From Platerodrilus igneus (lineage: Eukaryota > Arthropoda > Insecta > Coleoptera > Lycidae), in the NCBI GenBank assembly GCA_036346225.1, contig JARFIW010000658.1, forward strand, positions 2,294,001 to 2,358,000: a stretch of DNA of 64,000 nucleotides. Direction: 5' to 3'. The position numbers were made by a program, and so were the translations under genes. This document shows positions 48,201-59,074 of the stretch, one piece after another (position 1 is the stretch's first letter; the number at the start of each line of letters is the position of its first letter). The notes below the pieces were generated by a model. It was not told where the DNA came from. It saw only the letters and a list, made by a program, of their open reading frames with translations, and searched no databases.

Positions 48201-51200
48201 TGCTATTTGTTGCTTCACGAAAAATTATGACGGGATTTCCGTTCTTCAAACAAGGTTACCAGCCATCCTAATTTGATAAGACTGCATCCAAATTAACATC
48301 CATAATTTCTTATCAAACAAATTTCTTATTAGGCAATTTTCAAATCGACTGTTCCTACATAATGGTAATTCTTAACTTTTTCTTGGATTCTAGTTGACGA
48401 ATTCTGCATCTTTCATTCTACGTTGTCGCATTCTACATGTCGCATTCTACATTGTCGCATTCTACATTGTCGCGCTAAATAAATTACCTCAAATTACATT
48501 AGTTCGTAAAATATATACTTTACCAACTGTTATTAGAAGATATCCCAACGATTAATAGTTGATGCGAAGGTTGCCAGCCTCCAGCCGAAAATACATCTTA
48601 ACAACGCTGTTGCCGGTGGCCGACTGACTTGTCGAAACCAGAGCCGAGTGGTCGCGCCGTCAGAGGCGGGGAACGCGAAACAAACAAATAGAGATGTGCT
48701 TGGACATAGCTTTATGCGACACAGATATATTAATATAAGTAGATCCCTAAGGAACAATGCACGCTTAGCGCATTATTCTTGTAATTCAATGCAATTAAAT
48801 TATGACTGAAAATAAAAATGTTACAATACTACATCAAGCTTTCCTAAGTGGTTTACAGTAGAACTAAAGAATCTCGTCTATCAAAAGAAAGCTGCACATG
48901 TGGCATATAAGCAATATTCAAATATTGCTACTTATCATACATTTGCTTCCCTAAGAACACGATGTAAAATACTTGCAAAAACTGGTTATGTGAATTATAT
49001 TAATGATATTAATGACAAATTAACTACCGATCCTAGAGCCTTTTAGGCATTTTTTAAAAACAAAAACTTTTTATACGGATTACCGCATAGTATGTTTCTT
49101 GATGACCAACAAAAAACTCAGGGTGAAGATATTGCAAATTTGTTCTGTGATTACTTCTCAACTGTGTACTCTCAAGAAGAAAATTCATTATATACGAGCA
49201 CACCAAACAAATTAACTCAATATGATATATCTTATCCTCAAATTACTAAGGCTATTATATATAACAAAATATCAATTTTACCAAATAAATTAACAGCAGG
49301 TCCTGATGACGTCCCAAACATTTTTCTTAAAAACTGTATATGTACTATTATCAAACCACTATTTCTAATCTTTAAACTATCTCTGGATTGTAGAACCTTT
49401 CCTGATATTTGGAAAGAGAGCTTTATTGTACCTGTGTTCAAATCAGGTGATGCAAGTAATGTACAAAACTATAGGAGCATATGTAATCAATCAGCTATGT
49501 CGAAGTTATTTGACAGTATTATCTGTGACCAACTAAGTTTCACTTGTTCAACAATCATTAATGATAATCAACACGGGTTTAATAGTGGGAGATCTACTAC
49601 AACTAACTTAATGGTCTTCAATCAAGATATTTTGGAAGCCTTGGAGATGAGGTGTCAGGTTGATGTGATTTACGCAGATTTCTCCAAAGCCTTTGATCGT
49701 GTTGACCATAAATTTCTATTGAAAAAGTTAAAATGGCTGGGTTTTGGTGATAATATAATTGAATGGTTAAAGAGTTTTTTGACAGGCAGATCACAAAAGG
49801 TCAAAACCGGCTCGTTCAGTTCCAGAAGTATTCCCATTCCATCTGGAGTTCCTCAAGGAGCACATATTTCGCCCCTATTATTTAATCTGTTCATCAACGA
49901 TATAGGAAAATGCTTTGCAAATAGCAAGTATCTATTATTCGCTGATGATCTTAAATTTTATAAATTTGTAAACTCACAACAGGATGCTGACTTTTTACAG
50001 GACTGGTGCAATATTAACAATATGTCACTCAACGTCAATAAATGCTACCATATGAGTTTCTACAGATCCAAAAAATTTGATAGCCGTTACTTTATAAATG
50101 GAAACTTGCTCTGCTCTGTAAACTCTGTAAAAGATTTAGGCATAATACTAGATAACAAACTTGATTATAATGATCATATAAACTATATTTTCCTTAAAGC
50201 CTCCAAAATACTAGGTTTTGTTCTCAGATATGGTGCCGAGCTATCTATACAAGCTTTAACACGAGTGTATATGTCGTTGGTTGTTTCAACTTTAGAGTAT
50301 GCATCGTTGATCTGGTCCCCTATGTATAAGATACACATGTACACATTAGAAAGAATTCACCATAAATTTTTACGTTACTGTGCTTATAAACTAAAAATAT
50401 TTATTGATAATCACGATTATTCGAGTATTCTTAATATCTTAAATTTACAAACGCTTGAAACTCGTCGAAAATGTAACGATTTGGTTTTTGTGTATAAACT
50501 TCTAAATGGGAAAATTGACTGTTTACAACTTATCGAGAGAATTCATTTTAATGTTCCTAATAGACTTTTGCGTAACCATAATTTATTTAGTATTCCTTTT
50601 CATTCTACAAATTATGGACGGCACATACCTTTAGACAGATCTTTAAATTTATTTAATAAGTTAAAAGTAGACCCTTTCTGTAATTCATTAATTAAATTAA
50701 AAAAATGTATTCACACGGTAGAAATATAAATGTATTTGTTATGCTGTAGGACTTGTATAATTGAACAATAGTCACTAGTTATACTATTAATTTAGAGCTA
50801 CTTTAGTTTTTAGTATTTGTTATACATTTTGGAAGTAAATATTGTTTTATAATGGGGATTTCCCATAAATAAATAAATAAAAATAAAAAAAAAATAAATA
50901 TGTAGGGCTTGAAATAATTAGATCATAGCTACTGTCTCTGGTTATAAGTAGTCATGGTTAAGGTTTGTAGAGAGAAACAAATCAACAAATGTCAATTTAT
51001 GTGGTTACATATTTTAATTTAATAACTGTCTTCTAAATACATTATCATACCAAAGATGTTCTGAAATTTATAAACTTCAACAATGCAAACCAAATATAAT
51101 CAGGTATTTTTGTGAAGCATTTTTAAGAATTTGAATTGTGAAAACTTGACGTTTGATAATTTGCTGCTACAATTAATTTTATTTTGGAAAAATATTCAAA

Positions 51201-52868
51201 GGAACTTAACCCTGTAACTGCTACGTCTGTAAACATATGTTTTCAAAACTCATACCTAAAGTGCTACTTCTGTAAATATATGTTTTGTAATTTCAAAAAG
51301 CTGTGCGTCGTGAGTAAATATACGTATGAGAAGCTCACCTACTCTATTTTATAGTTGCTTAAACGTATTTCGTAAATCACAAGTATTTTCAGTTTTATTA
51401 GATTTAGTCGTGTTCAGATTTTCAATCGTGTCGCAAGCGCTTTCGTTGCTAAATAGTGCACAGGTTTACATTCTTGTAATAGGCTATGTCGGTTTGACTG
51501 ATAAGGAAGCTGAGCAGGTACTGAGCAGTTACCAGAAAAAAAAGAAAGAGCAGTACATATTTTTGTCCCAACTGTGACGTCAGACTTTGCATGGTACCAT
51601 GTTTTGAACTATTTCACACATTGAAAATGTTTTAAAATATTTAGCACAACTGATTTTTATTTACATAATAAAGCGTAGTATTTATTTGTATTTTTTCAAT
51701 ATCTAAGTTTGACAGATATGCCATGAACGTATGAACGCACCACAAATTATATAATATATTCTATGTCCGTAATTATAGGTTCTATATAATTTTGAATGCT
51801 ACATCCGTACATATACGTTTCTGGGTTTTCTTAATACAGCACACAAGTGGTATAGTTTCATCCTTAATTCAGCAGCAAAAGGGTTAATAGTGCGAACTGA
51901 TTCAGTATATTAGCAGATACTCCACTAAACCAACACACAATAATCAAAATTTCTTATCAAGCTAAATCAACAGACTGCTACGATTCACATCATTTATCTT
52001 CTAGTCTTATACCATAGAATTGTTAATATATTTTTTAAATTGATAAAAACCTACCTGTACTTTGAAAGAATATAACTCAACGGTATATCTAATATTAACC
52101 AATATTTTCTTATCACATTAATACTTTCTAAAGTGAATATTCTACAATCTGAAAAATTCATGTTTAGGTTCATTATATAAACAGCATTTATCTACCTGGA
52201 GGTAATAAGTTTTCTATGCAAAGAAATGCAACTGCATAATATAAACTACAATGATTCACATGTTGACTAACACCACATTTATCAAAAGTAATTATAGTAT
52301 CAATATCGTACGTCTCCACATGGCGGAGAATCATTTTGGCAAGCAATTCTGCAGGCCACTTTTTGCATATATCATCTGGAAGAAGTGAATGGTTTCTTAC
52401 AATGATGGCACCTTCATCTAATCCCAATACCTTGCAAGCATTGTACAGTTCATTCTTTCTAACTTTTCCCATGCCATAGTTTATTCCTAGTAAAAATAAG
52501 AACTAATTCAGAATTTAATAACTCAACTAACCTGTTGAAAAGCATGTAAGATAAACGGTACAATTACTAGTTTTTAGTAAATTAAGGATTGTTGGACCAA
52601 AAAACATACATTCGTCATCTGGGTGTGCAATAAAAATCATAATTCTTCGAGCATTTTTTATGTGATGGGTGAATGATATAAGCTTCCATTTAATAGACAC
52701 ATGTAAAATTATACAAAGGGTAATATAACAAAATGCTAATATGAATAAGTGCTCCAGGACTTCTGTTGTATAATTTTTTACTCTTTGAATAAAAATAGAA
52801 GAAAGTGGTTCAGAATAGGATGTATTCAAGCCTGATACTATACTTGTTGGACAGACGTCTTGGCTCAT
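36287..52868 (-). CDS. PIGL: N-acetylglucosaminyl-phosphatidylinositol de-N-acetylase (four exons)
   Basis: Minus-strand exons: 52868-52532, 52486-52196, 52148-52055 and 36461-36287. All junctions have GT/AG ends and compatible phases (1, 1, 2), giving 298 codons. The start follows an in-frame stop 15 nt upstream. A membrane span is at residues 41-58. The LmbE/PIG-L zinc site begins with AHPDDECMFFGP (81-92), continues with the substrate loop GMGKVRKNELYNACKVLGL (117-135) and TFDKCGVSQHVNH (179-191). Exon 3 gives IFTLESINVIRKYW. Exon 4 gives HKSQILWYRKIYLRFSRY and ends in a short acidic tail. The enzyme removes acetyl from GlcNAc-PI on the cytosolic ER face, step two of GPI-anchor synthesis. 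Introns 1 and 2 are 45 and 47 nt. Intron 3 is 15,593 nt and packed with transposons. The coding sequence itself looks intact. Confidence 0.92.
36462..39690. other. Left part of PIGL intron 3, unassigned
   Basis: No coding on either strand. GC-richer patches (37500-37560, 38200-38560) include a small hairpin CACTTTCAATGTACGAAAGTG near 38271 and may be old LTR sequence belonging to the gypsy remnant at 39.7-41.5 kb. I could not find paired ends. Confidence 0.45.
39690..41498 (-). mobile_element. Gypsy-type element: gag, zinc knuckle, protease, partial RT
   Basis: Minus strand from ATG 41498: MDLILKPERFNTDPKVSTAS, then the gag core RDAFISGLQSFIIRQRLLEK (41114 on), AYELARSLELAQEQAQ, and a knuckle-like stretch with FCGIPGHFAKTC (40830). 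The retropepsin follows with LIDTGNSPSFID (40660) and LPDLCYDIIVGHDIL (40470). The reverse-transcriptase start is SEIAKLLEDDVIEPSNSSWR (40260-40200), and a later part reads TMCGKSQEKHDENLQKFIET (39850). After about 39700 nothing matches RNase H or integrase. Frames are broken many times. It is the oldest-looking gypsy in the intron. Confidence 0.8.
41850..42761 (+). mobile_element. Jockey-like LINE, 5' part (endonuclease)
   Basis: Plus strand, antisense to PIGL. It reads VYCHNVGGLRTKCVELSN (41865 on), YDIIILVESWLSSDI, SRGGGVLIAIKD, YIPPASP and FYVFGDFNLPNVKW, the AP-type endonuclease of Jockey-clade elements. One stop at 42358, then open again to 42757, where the protein is cut by an inserted LTR element at ATAC 42758-42761. 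The frame resumes at 48826. No ORF1 is seen upstream, so the element is probably 5'-truncated. Confidence 0.85.
42762..44403 (-). mobile_element. 3' LTR of a non-autonomous large-LTR element
   Basis: 1642 bp, TG...CA ends. It matches 46984-48825 almost throughout, lacking about 130 bp (after 43050) and about 20 bp found in the other copy, and carrying one instead of four copies of a ~16-bp motif near 44045. Target duplication ATAC precedes it (42758-42761). Confidence 0.92.
44404..44428 (-). promoter_or_regulatory. Polypurine tract
   Basis: On the minus strand TTTTAGGAAAGGGATAG directly precedes the 3' LTR start TGTAACATTT. The position and composition suit the plus-strand primer of an LTR element. 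Confidence 0.65.
46963..46982 (-). promoter_or_regulatory. Lys-tRNA-type primer-binding site
   Basis: Minus strand reads TGGCGCCCAACGTGGGCGTG beginning one base after the 5' LTR. It matches the complement of the Lys-CUU tRNA 3' end for the first 15 bases or so. This fixes both the orientation of the element and the inner LTR edge at 46984. Confidence 0.9.
46984..48825 (-). mobile_element. 5' LTR of the non-autonomous large-LTR element
   Basis: 1842 bp; minus strand starts TGTAACATTTTTATTTTC. ATAC follows at 48826-48829, the same 4 bp as at the far side. It contains about 130 bp (47295-47424) absent from the 3' LTR, and a run of CATTCTACATTGTCG-like units at 48415-48475. Close to its inner end it carries two further copies of a primer-site-like module (47036-47093 and 47108-47153). 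Confidence 0.92.
48826..50900 (+). mobile_element. Jockey-like LINE, 3' part (reverse transcriptase)
   Basis: Continues the 42757 reading frame across the inserted element. One stop lies near 49041; from 49092 a 545-codon frame is open to 50729. RT motifs: LTAGPDDVPNIFLKNC, SFIVPVFKSGD, NQHGFNSGRSTTTNL, VIYADFSKAFDRVDHKFLL, SGVPQGAHISPLLFNLFIND and the catalytic LLFADDLKFY. The C-terminal domain follows (ALTRVYMSLVVSTLEYASLI). A 150-bp 3' UTR ends in an A-rich (AATA)n tail at 50864-50900. The RT itself looks uninterrupted, so the element is young apart from two stops and the LTR-element insertion. The reverse-transcribing clade is Jockey or a close relative. Confidence 0.92.
51210..51883. mobile_element. 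piggyBac-type non-autonomous element with TTAA duplications
   Basis: TTAA stands at 51206-51209 and 51884-51887. The left end reads CCCTGTAACTGC and the right end, inverted, CCCTTTTGCTGC, matching terminal repeats of piggyBac elements. The motif GCTACRTCYGTAMATATAYG recurs at 51220, 51265 and 51800. A plus-strand frame at 51326-51577 includes GLTDKEAEQVL, a scrap like piggyBac N-termini, so it is an internally deleted derivative. It lies in PIGL intron 3. Confidence 0.72.
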
Positions 52869-55800
52869 ATTCCAAAGGTATATTTAGAATAAATTTACTT
52901 TGCATTTATAAGTTTATTTAAAATCTATTTTTGTATTTCAATTTTGAATGCCAGGATTGTCTGGCTTGACATTTTGTAGGTTAAAATCATTGACATGAAA
53001 TAGACAGCCATAGAAAAGACAGTAGCAGCGCTAGTAGTGAGTGAGCGCGGTACTACTTTGAAAGCGGGCAATTCAAAATTTGGCGTTCATTAAAACATAC
53101 TTTGCCAACAGTATATTATATATCCAAAGACTAAATTAAATGATTTATCCTGCAAGTGTGACTATGTAAGTTAGTTCTTATAACCCATAATCAACTAAAG
53201 TTTTAAATACAATCAGCTTGGTCTTATGATATATAAGCTACTGTTTTTATATTCTGAAATTCACTTGAAAATTAAACTCCAAATTTAAAATGATGTACAC
53301 AACAAACTATCGTACATAACACATGACTAAAGTAATTTTAATCCATTACGTTGTGATTTGCATATGATCCGAAGTAAAAACTTTTACTTGCAAAACTAAA
53401 CCATCAATTTCAGTCTTTCTATATAAAATACTATTACTACGCCTTGAGAAATACTAAATCATTTGCTAAGCTGATGGCAAGTGTCGAGTAGGCTAGGGAG
53501 CACTTTAAATAATAAATTAAATAAAGCAAAACCTTATGTTGCCAATACAAATGTCAAAATAAGTCAAAAGTTAAACATTCGTTTAATTGGTCACAGCGAC
53601 AATTGTGTTTAACTACGACACTAGTCCGTTTTGATTTTTGACGTAGGCTCAAGTCACGTAAATTTCGTTTCTAAAGGTTTTTTTATGACATTGAAATTTT
53701 AACATTCAAATAACCAGCATCAGAGGTATTTTACCCAAACTTCCTATGCAAAAATAAATTGAATGAATTACTACCAAATGAAATGTTGTGATTTTCATTT
53801 CGAGTTTTAGAAACCCTTTGACGAACACAAACGAATTTACAATTGTTCTGTATAATCTATATCTTCCATCGACTTACACCTAAGTTTAACCTAATGGAAA
53901 ATACTTCTCAAGTTTGTTTTAAATACTTTTAAAAAGATAACACTCAAAAGCAGCTAGTGGAAATATATTGTAATTATTATAAAAAAAATTACAAACGCAA
54001 ACGTACCCAATGGATTGTTCTGTTTAATACATTTCAATAAAGTAAAGCCAAATAACATGACATTGTAGAAACTTTGCAAACAATAATTATCAAGTAATAT
54101 TTATTTTCGACATGCAAGCTGTAGACAAAATAAACCACAGAAACTTGTCTTATATGAGCAAAATATTTCTAGAAAATCGGGTTTGTAAAGTAATATCAAG
54201 TACATATTTCTGGTTTTGTGGAAAAATAACAGGTGGAGATTTTTTATCATATAATGCTATCTGATTTAATGGTTTAAACTTAATTTAATACTTTTCCAAT
54301 TGAAAACAGATTCTTTTGCTATTAAATGAAAATTTCTTTTAAAATATGTGACTAGATAAAATTTACAAGCATTTGTGCGTAAATTGAGTATTTGAACAAG
54401 ATTTTCTAATTATTAATTGCAAATGAAAATTCTTTTAGAATCCTTACTCATGCAAGTTTTCCGTTGTAACAGCATTTAAACGCATTTCAACGTAAATTTC
54501 TCTAAACACAATCTTTTTGTTTTGTTCACTGTGCAGCATATTTGCGGAATTGTACAATGTATAGTCACAGTTGTCAGTCAGTACTAGACAAACTTAAATA
54601 GCTGCCCATAACTGGTCTACTAGTCCTGTTAGAAAAACTCGCTATGGTCGCCGAAATTGGTTAAATACTTGAACTTATTTTACTTGCTTGTCAGCTTGAA
54701 GGCGGTTTGTGTGTTCGAGAAGTGACCGACTTAAATGTTGTAATAAACAATATAGTGATGCAACACGGTTTCGATCGCTCGTCATACAGTACACGCTAGT
54801 TGTTGCTAATTACCTAGCGAACAATAAAGCTGCGTTTATTAAACTTTCTTCAATTTTTACGTAATTTATAACGTGTACTATAAACGATCTTTGTTGACCC
54901 TAACATAAAATTTTCATGAAAGCAATTTTTAAAATATTCATAAATAAAAACACAACAAAATATTTAGATTGGCTAACCTGTTGTCTCCAGCTCGAACCAG
55001 TTCCTGTCCCAACTGCTCCCGTATTCAGCTTAATGATTTAAATAGTCCCAACATTGAATCCAGATCTACTCTAGATATGGTCTGCATTTTTCTTAGTATA
55101 GCTTCTCCTGATTAATTCTTTAAATTATTTTAGCGTCCTTGGTTAAACTTCCTGGTCGAATCCAGTAATTAATAATTGAATTAAATACTTGTTGAATTCC
55201 CACATTGGGTCCAGTAATTATTCAGAGTACTTTTGTTAATGTAAAACTTAGAATTTGATTTAAAAACAACTTTTTGTTACTTACGTTTTTAAGAATTAAA
55301 ATGACAAACATCATTTAATTTTGCACTATCACCATTATACAATTTATTAACGATAAATTTACTTCTACTTCTTTCACATAAATATTTTCTTTCAGGTGAT
55401 GTGAATCATGCCTTAATTCATGTTAAACTGATTTGTTTAGAAATTCGGTTGTATTTAAAAAGAACCGCCTATCTGTTGACAAGCGCATAGTTCAACGATT
55501 AAGTTTTGTACGTGATACTTACATACAAGATCTTGGGTATTTTTATGGATTTTTGATGAGTAAACGAAATTGATGCGCTATTTCCTGTACAAGAAGTTAT
55601 TGCATTGGTTCTCTTAGATTTTCTTTTTACCTGGTCACGTACGTTTTGTTTGTACAATAAATTTGATGAACTTTGCTTTTATCACCATGCCGTATTTATT
55701 TGTAATTTATCAGGTGTTGGATCTTACCTTTTTGATCGCGTAGTCTTAATTTAATTTATGTATTAAATTATATGCGTTTTGTATCTTACGTATTTTTAAA

Positions 55801-55965
55801 CCTGCTTGTTTAACTGGAATTCTTAATGTTATGATGATGCCTTATTCACGCGTATTGTATTGCAAGCTTCCGTCGTTGTCGTTTTATGACTTGCCAAATT
55901 GTTTATTTAATTAAATCTGCTAGAGTACTTTTCATTTCTTAAAATAATTATGACTAAAGTTTATA
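52869..55965. other. PIGL upstream region, no further gene recognised
   Basis: The first 250 bp above the PIGL start (GC-richer near 53020-53080) are the likely promoter. The remainder is AT-rich. Near 55000-55220 the phrase AATCCAG or GGGTCCAGTAATTA recurs three times, suggesting an old LTR leader, but no element can be delimited. Confidence 0.5.
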
Positions 55966-56291
55966 TACAGGGCGTTAAGACTTGCTTTCCTGCCTAATCG
56001 TTATATTTTTTATTTTCTTCGAAAAATTTCTAGTTTTCTAAACCCCCATGTTGTATTCATGAAGTGCATTATACTAGTGATCCTCTCTACCCCTAAATGA
56101 CCCTATTAACATAGCAATGTGTATATATATATATATATATATAGTGCTGTGATAAGGGAGTTATTTAGGAATATATTAAGTCGTGGTGGTCGCGCGATAC
56201 AAGAAAATAGCACTAGGAATTAGAAAATTGCATTTATTTAGCATCAAAAATACGTAATTCGCACATTATGCAAAGAGCAAACATTTAACAC
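55966..56291. mobile_element. Palindromic MITE with (TA)n core
   Basis: The left end reads TATACAGGGCGTTAAGAC. The right end inverted reads TATACAGGGTGTTAAATG. The inner ends of the arms meet a (TA)n run at about 56127-56145; the right arm inverted reads CTCCCTTATCACAGCACTATATA. Arms are about 150 bp and diverged. No coding. The half copy at 2757-2952 belongs to the same family. Confidence 0.65.
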
Positions 56292-57872
56292 CCTGTATAA
56301 GGACCACAATTAACTTTACTCAATGCCAGTAAGCATGTCCTTCAATAATAAAAACGTATTCGGCAGAAAAATAATCATACATGCAATTAAACTAGTTTTA
56401 AATCAAGAAGCGTTTATAAATTATAAATAAATAGACACGCATGGAATAAGGAAAAAGCTCATCATCATGCCATATCTATTAAAATTAAGCATGCAATAAT
56501 AAGAGAAGATAGTAAAGCGCTCTGACAAGAAACCCATAATTCAAAAGAAATGAGATTTAAACACAAGATATAAATGAAAATATTTTAGTTCACATCATTT
56601 ATGCTACGTGATTTTATTTATGAAATTCGTTCGATTCCCAAAAAGTTTTATCTACACAAACAAGAGCCATAAGCTAAATTTAAACCCAAGGTAAATTAAA
56701 ATTTCTAGTAATAATGCCAAAACAAGCGGTCAAAGATCGACAAATAATAGAAATATTAGGAGAATACGTAATCACCGAATCGTTCCATCAGATATAAACT
56801 TGTAAAATCCACAGAAATATCCAAATCAAACTGTGGTTGGCTGCAAACTTTAAACGACGGTTCAGATAAACCAATGAATTTTTATATAGGGATAGACTAT
56901 ATAATGCCCAGAGTTTGATAAAAGTCTGAGTCTCAATTAGAACGACTTAGAAGCTGGATCACGGTTACTAAAAATTTACGCGTCGAATAAATATTTAAAT
57001 TAAATAATTAAAATTTATGAAAAGTGGTGTTATACAATATTTTAAATAAATTATAGTAAAAATAGATGAAAAAAGTGTCGCCGTTTGCTGGAAAACGTAA
57101 GTAGAAATTTTATTAATTAATTTAGGATGAATATTTATAATATAGGGCTCTAAGTTACGTCTAAGTTACATCTAAGTCACATCTAAGTCAAGACAAGCAA
57201 ATTCCTAGTTACGTTTAAGTTGCACCAAGTCCAAGTTTATCTAAATAAAGCACGCAGTAAATTTTGAAAGCAAATTAATAATACTGAATGAAAATCATTG
57301 GTTCAAATTCAAGGGAAGAAGCCCAAAGTAGAGCATTGTTTTAAAAGAAACTACTCGAATGAAGATAATCAAGGGGTGTTGATCCACAACACGTAGCAGC
57401 AGATCAAAGGGGAAAACAAAGAAGGACACGCCAGGAAAACTACAGGTCAAGACTACCTAGTATAAGGCTTTATTTCATTTTTTTAATTTGAACATTGACT
57501 ATATTTTCTATATTTTGTAAAAAGTCAACAACAATATTTTATACGTAAAAATTGACGTAAAAGAAAAGTTCCTGAACGTTCTAAATTTTCCAGTCATAGT
57601 GTCATTTTTGGTGGCTTTAAATTAAAGAAACGGAAATAAAATTTTGGGGATAACTAATCTAAATATGATTAATTGATTCAAGGGTTTATTTGTCATATAG
57701 TAAAACTGTGAAGTGTAGATATTATTTTCTTCTCATTATATAAATATTCATCGGCTTCGTTTTATCATTCTACACAGGAAAAGTTTTAGGGAAAAAGGGT
57801 AAATTTTTTGATCATCATATCGTTGTGCACTCTGTGTGCATTAAACTAAGCTAGCCGTGGCATAATTAAAAT
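56292..57872. other. No gene recognised
   Basis: AT-rich. A short direct repeat (TAAGTTACATC/TAAGTCACATC, four to five units) lies at 57150-57230. A GC-richer stretch at 57340-57460 has no coding. Confidence 0.5.
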
Positions 57873-57967
57873 TAGAATATTACAAAGACACGCAGAGCGG
57901 TGGCGGACTGCAGGAAACTGGACGTTTATTACATCGGCGTGCAGCGTTATCATATCAATATATATTG
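57873..57967. repeat. Dispersed repeat shared with the left window edge
   Basis: Resembles positions 15-90: CAGAGCG-rich start, ACGTTTATTACAYCG, and CGTTATCATATCAATATATA. The AATAAACG on its minus strand could be an LTR polyadenylation box, but paired ends are not seen. Confidence 0.55.
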
Positions 57968-58505
57968 TAATCTCTATTGTCCGAATCATACGGCAATCAG
58001 TATGCGCGTTCTTTTATAAAATACTGTTTGGATAAATATATTTTAATTATCGCCATTGTAAATTATTATAAATGATTTTCAAAACCATGTCACAATTCAA
58101 TTTTTTGCGTTTGTTCGGAAAACGGTCTAATGTAAATCGTCTTGAGTTGTTTATTTATTATAAGTTGTCTAAATTCTTTTCAATACTACAATTTATATAT
58201 AGTTAGCGGTACTAGTTTTTGTTTATAACATTTAGTGCGTATTACTTAATATTTATTACTATTTACTAATTTTGATTATTTTACCATACCGAGAGTGTAT
58301 TTGTAATTCACCAATTTTGATTGGATATTAATTGTTCGTCATGCTGTAACTAATGTATCACCAAACCACACACCATAGAGTAATGGTTTGGCATACACAG
58401 TATTATTAATAATTTAAAAAAGGACGCCATGTTAGATTCCTGAACAAGAAATTTGTTTGGTTCCTTGTCATTTGTTAAGAATTGTTTTTCTTTCACTACG
58501 TGAAA

Positions 58506-59074
58506 ATGAGCGTTGTCAGTGAACAGCGGAAAAGTTTACCAGATAAGCAATTACAGACAATAATAAGTAAAAATGTTATAACGCCAGAGGATGTTCTACG
58601 AATATCCAAGATTTCTGACAGTTACTTGTGTTCACCAGAAGCTAACGTTTTTGATATAGATTTTACAAGATTCAAGATTAGAGATCTTGAAAGTGGAGCT
58701 GTTCTTTTTGAAATTGCTAAACCAGCAGTAGATTTGCAAGATGATCTCATTGAGAAAAATTTGGACAATGAAGAGCCTATAGATCCAAACGCAGGACGTT
58801 TTGTTAGATACCAATTTACACCCCAGTTTTTAAAATTAAAAATGGTTGGAGCAACGTAAGTTCGCCTGCTTTTTTAAATAAATTTATCATTTATATTGCA
58901 GAGTTGAATTTACGGTTGGAAGTAAGCCTGTTAATCGATTTCGCATGATTGAGAAACACTTCTTTAGAGATAAATTATTAAAAACGTTTGATTTTGAATT
59001 TGGTTTCTGCATTCCTTATTCAAAAAATACATGTGAACATATTTATGAGTTTCCAACGCTTGCTCCCGAGTTAG
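58506..59074 (+). CDS. UNC119: UNC119 lipid-binding chaperone, first two exons
   Basis: Exons 58506-58855 and 58902-59074 are joined over a 46-nt GT/AG intron (phase 2, completing a Thr codon). ATG 58506 is the first after an in-frame stop. Family signatures: [20 protein letters not shown] (about 25-45), [69 protein letters not shown] and [13 protein letters not shown]119 folds into an immunoglobulin-like beta-sandwich that carries N-myristoylated proteins (Src-type kinases, G-protein alpha subunits, ciliary cargo). The open frame ends at a donor (TTAG/GTAGGT) after about 174 residues. The last ~60 residues (SDSFYFVD...MHNKADY region) are not found before the window end. Those exons must lie further right, beyond at least 4.9 kb of repeats. 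Confidence 0.94.

Noticed and set aside
52188..52195. PIGL reading frame ending with a stop after LPPGR
   Set aside because: The last two codons lie past a consensus donor (CCAG/GTAGAT). The family continues and exon 3 at 52148 joins in phase.
58482..58505. Upstream extension of UNC119 from TTG
   Set aside because: Animal genes start at ATG. The first ATG after the in-frame stop is 58506 and gives the expected N-terminus.
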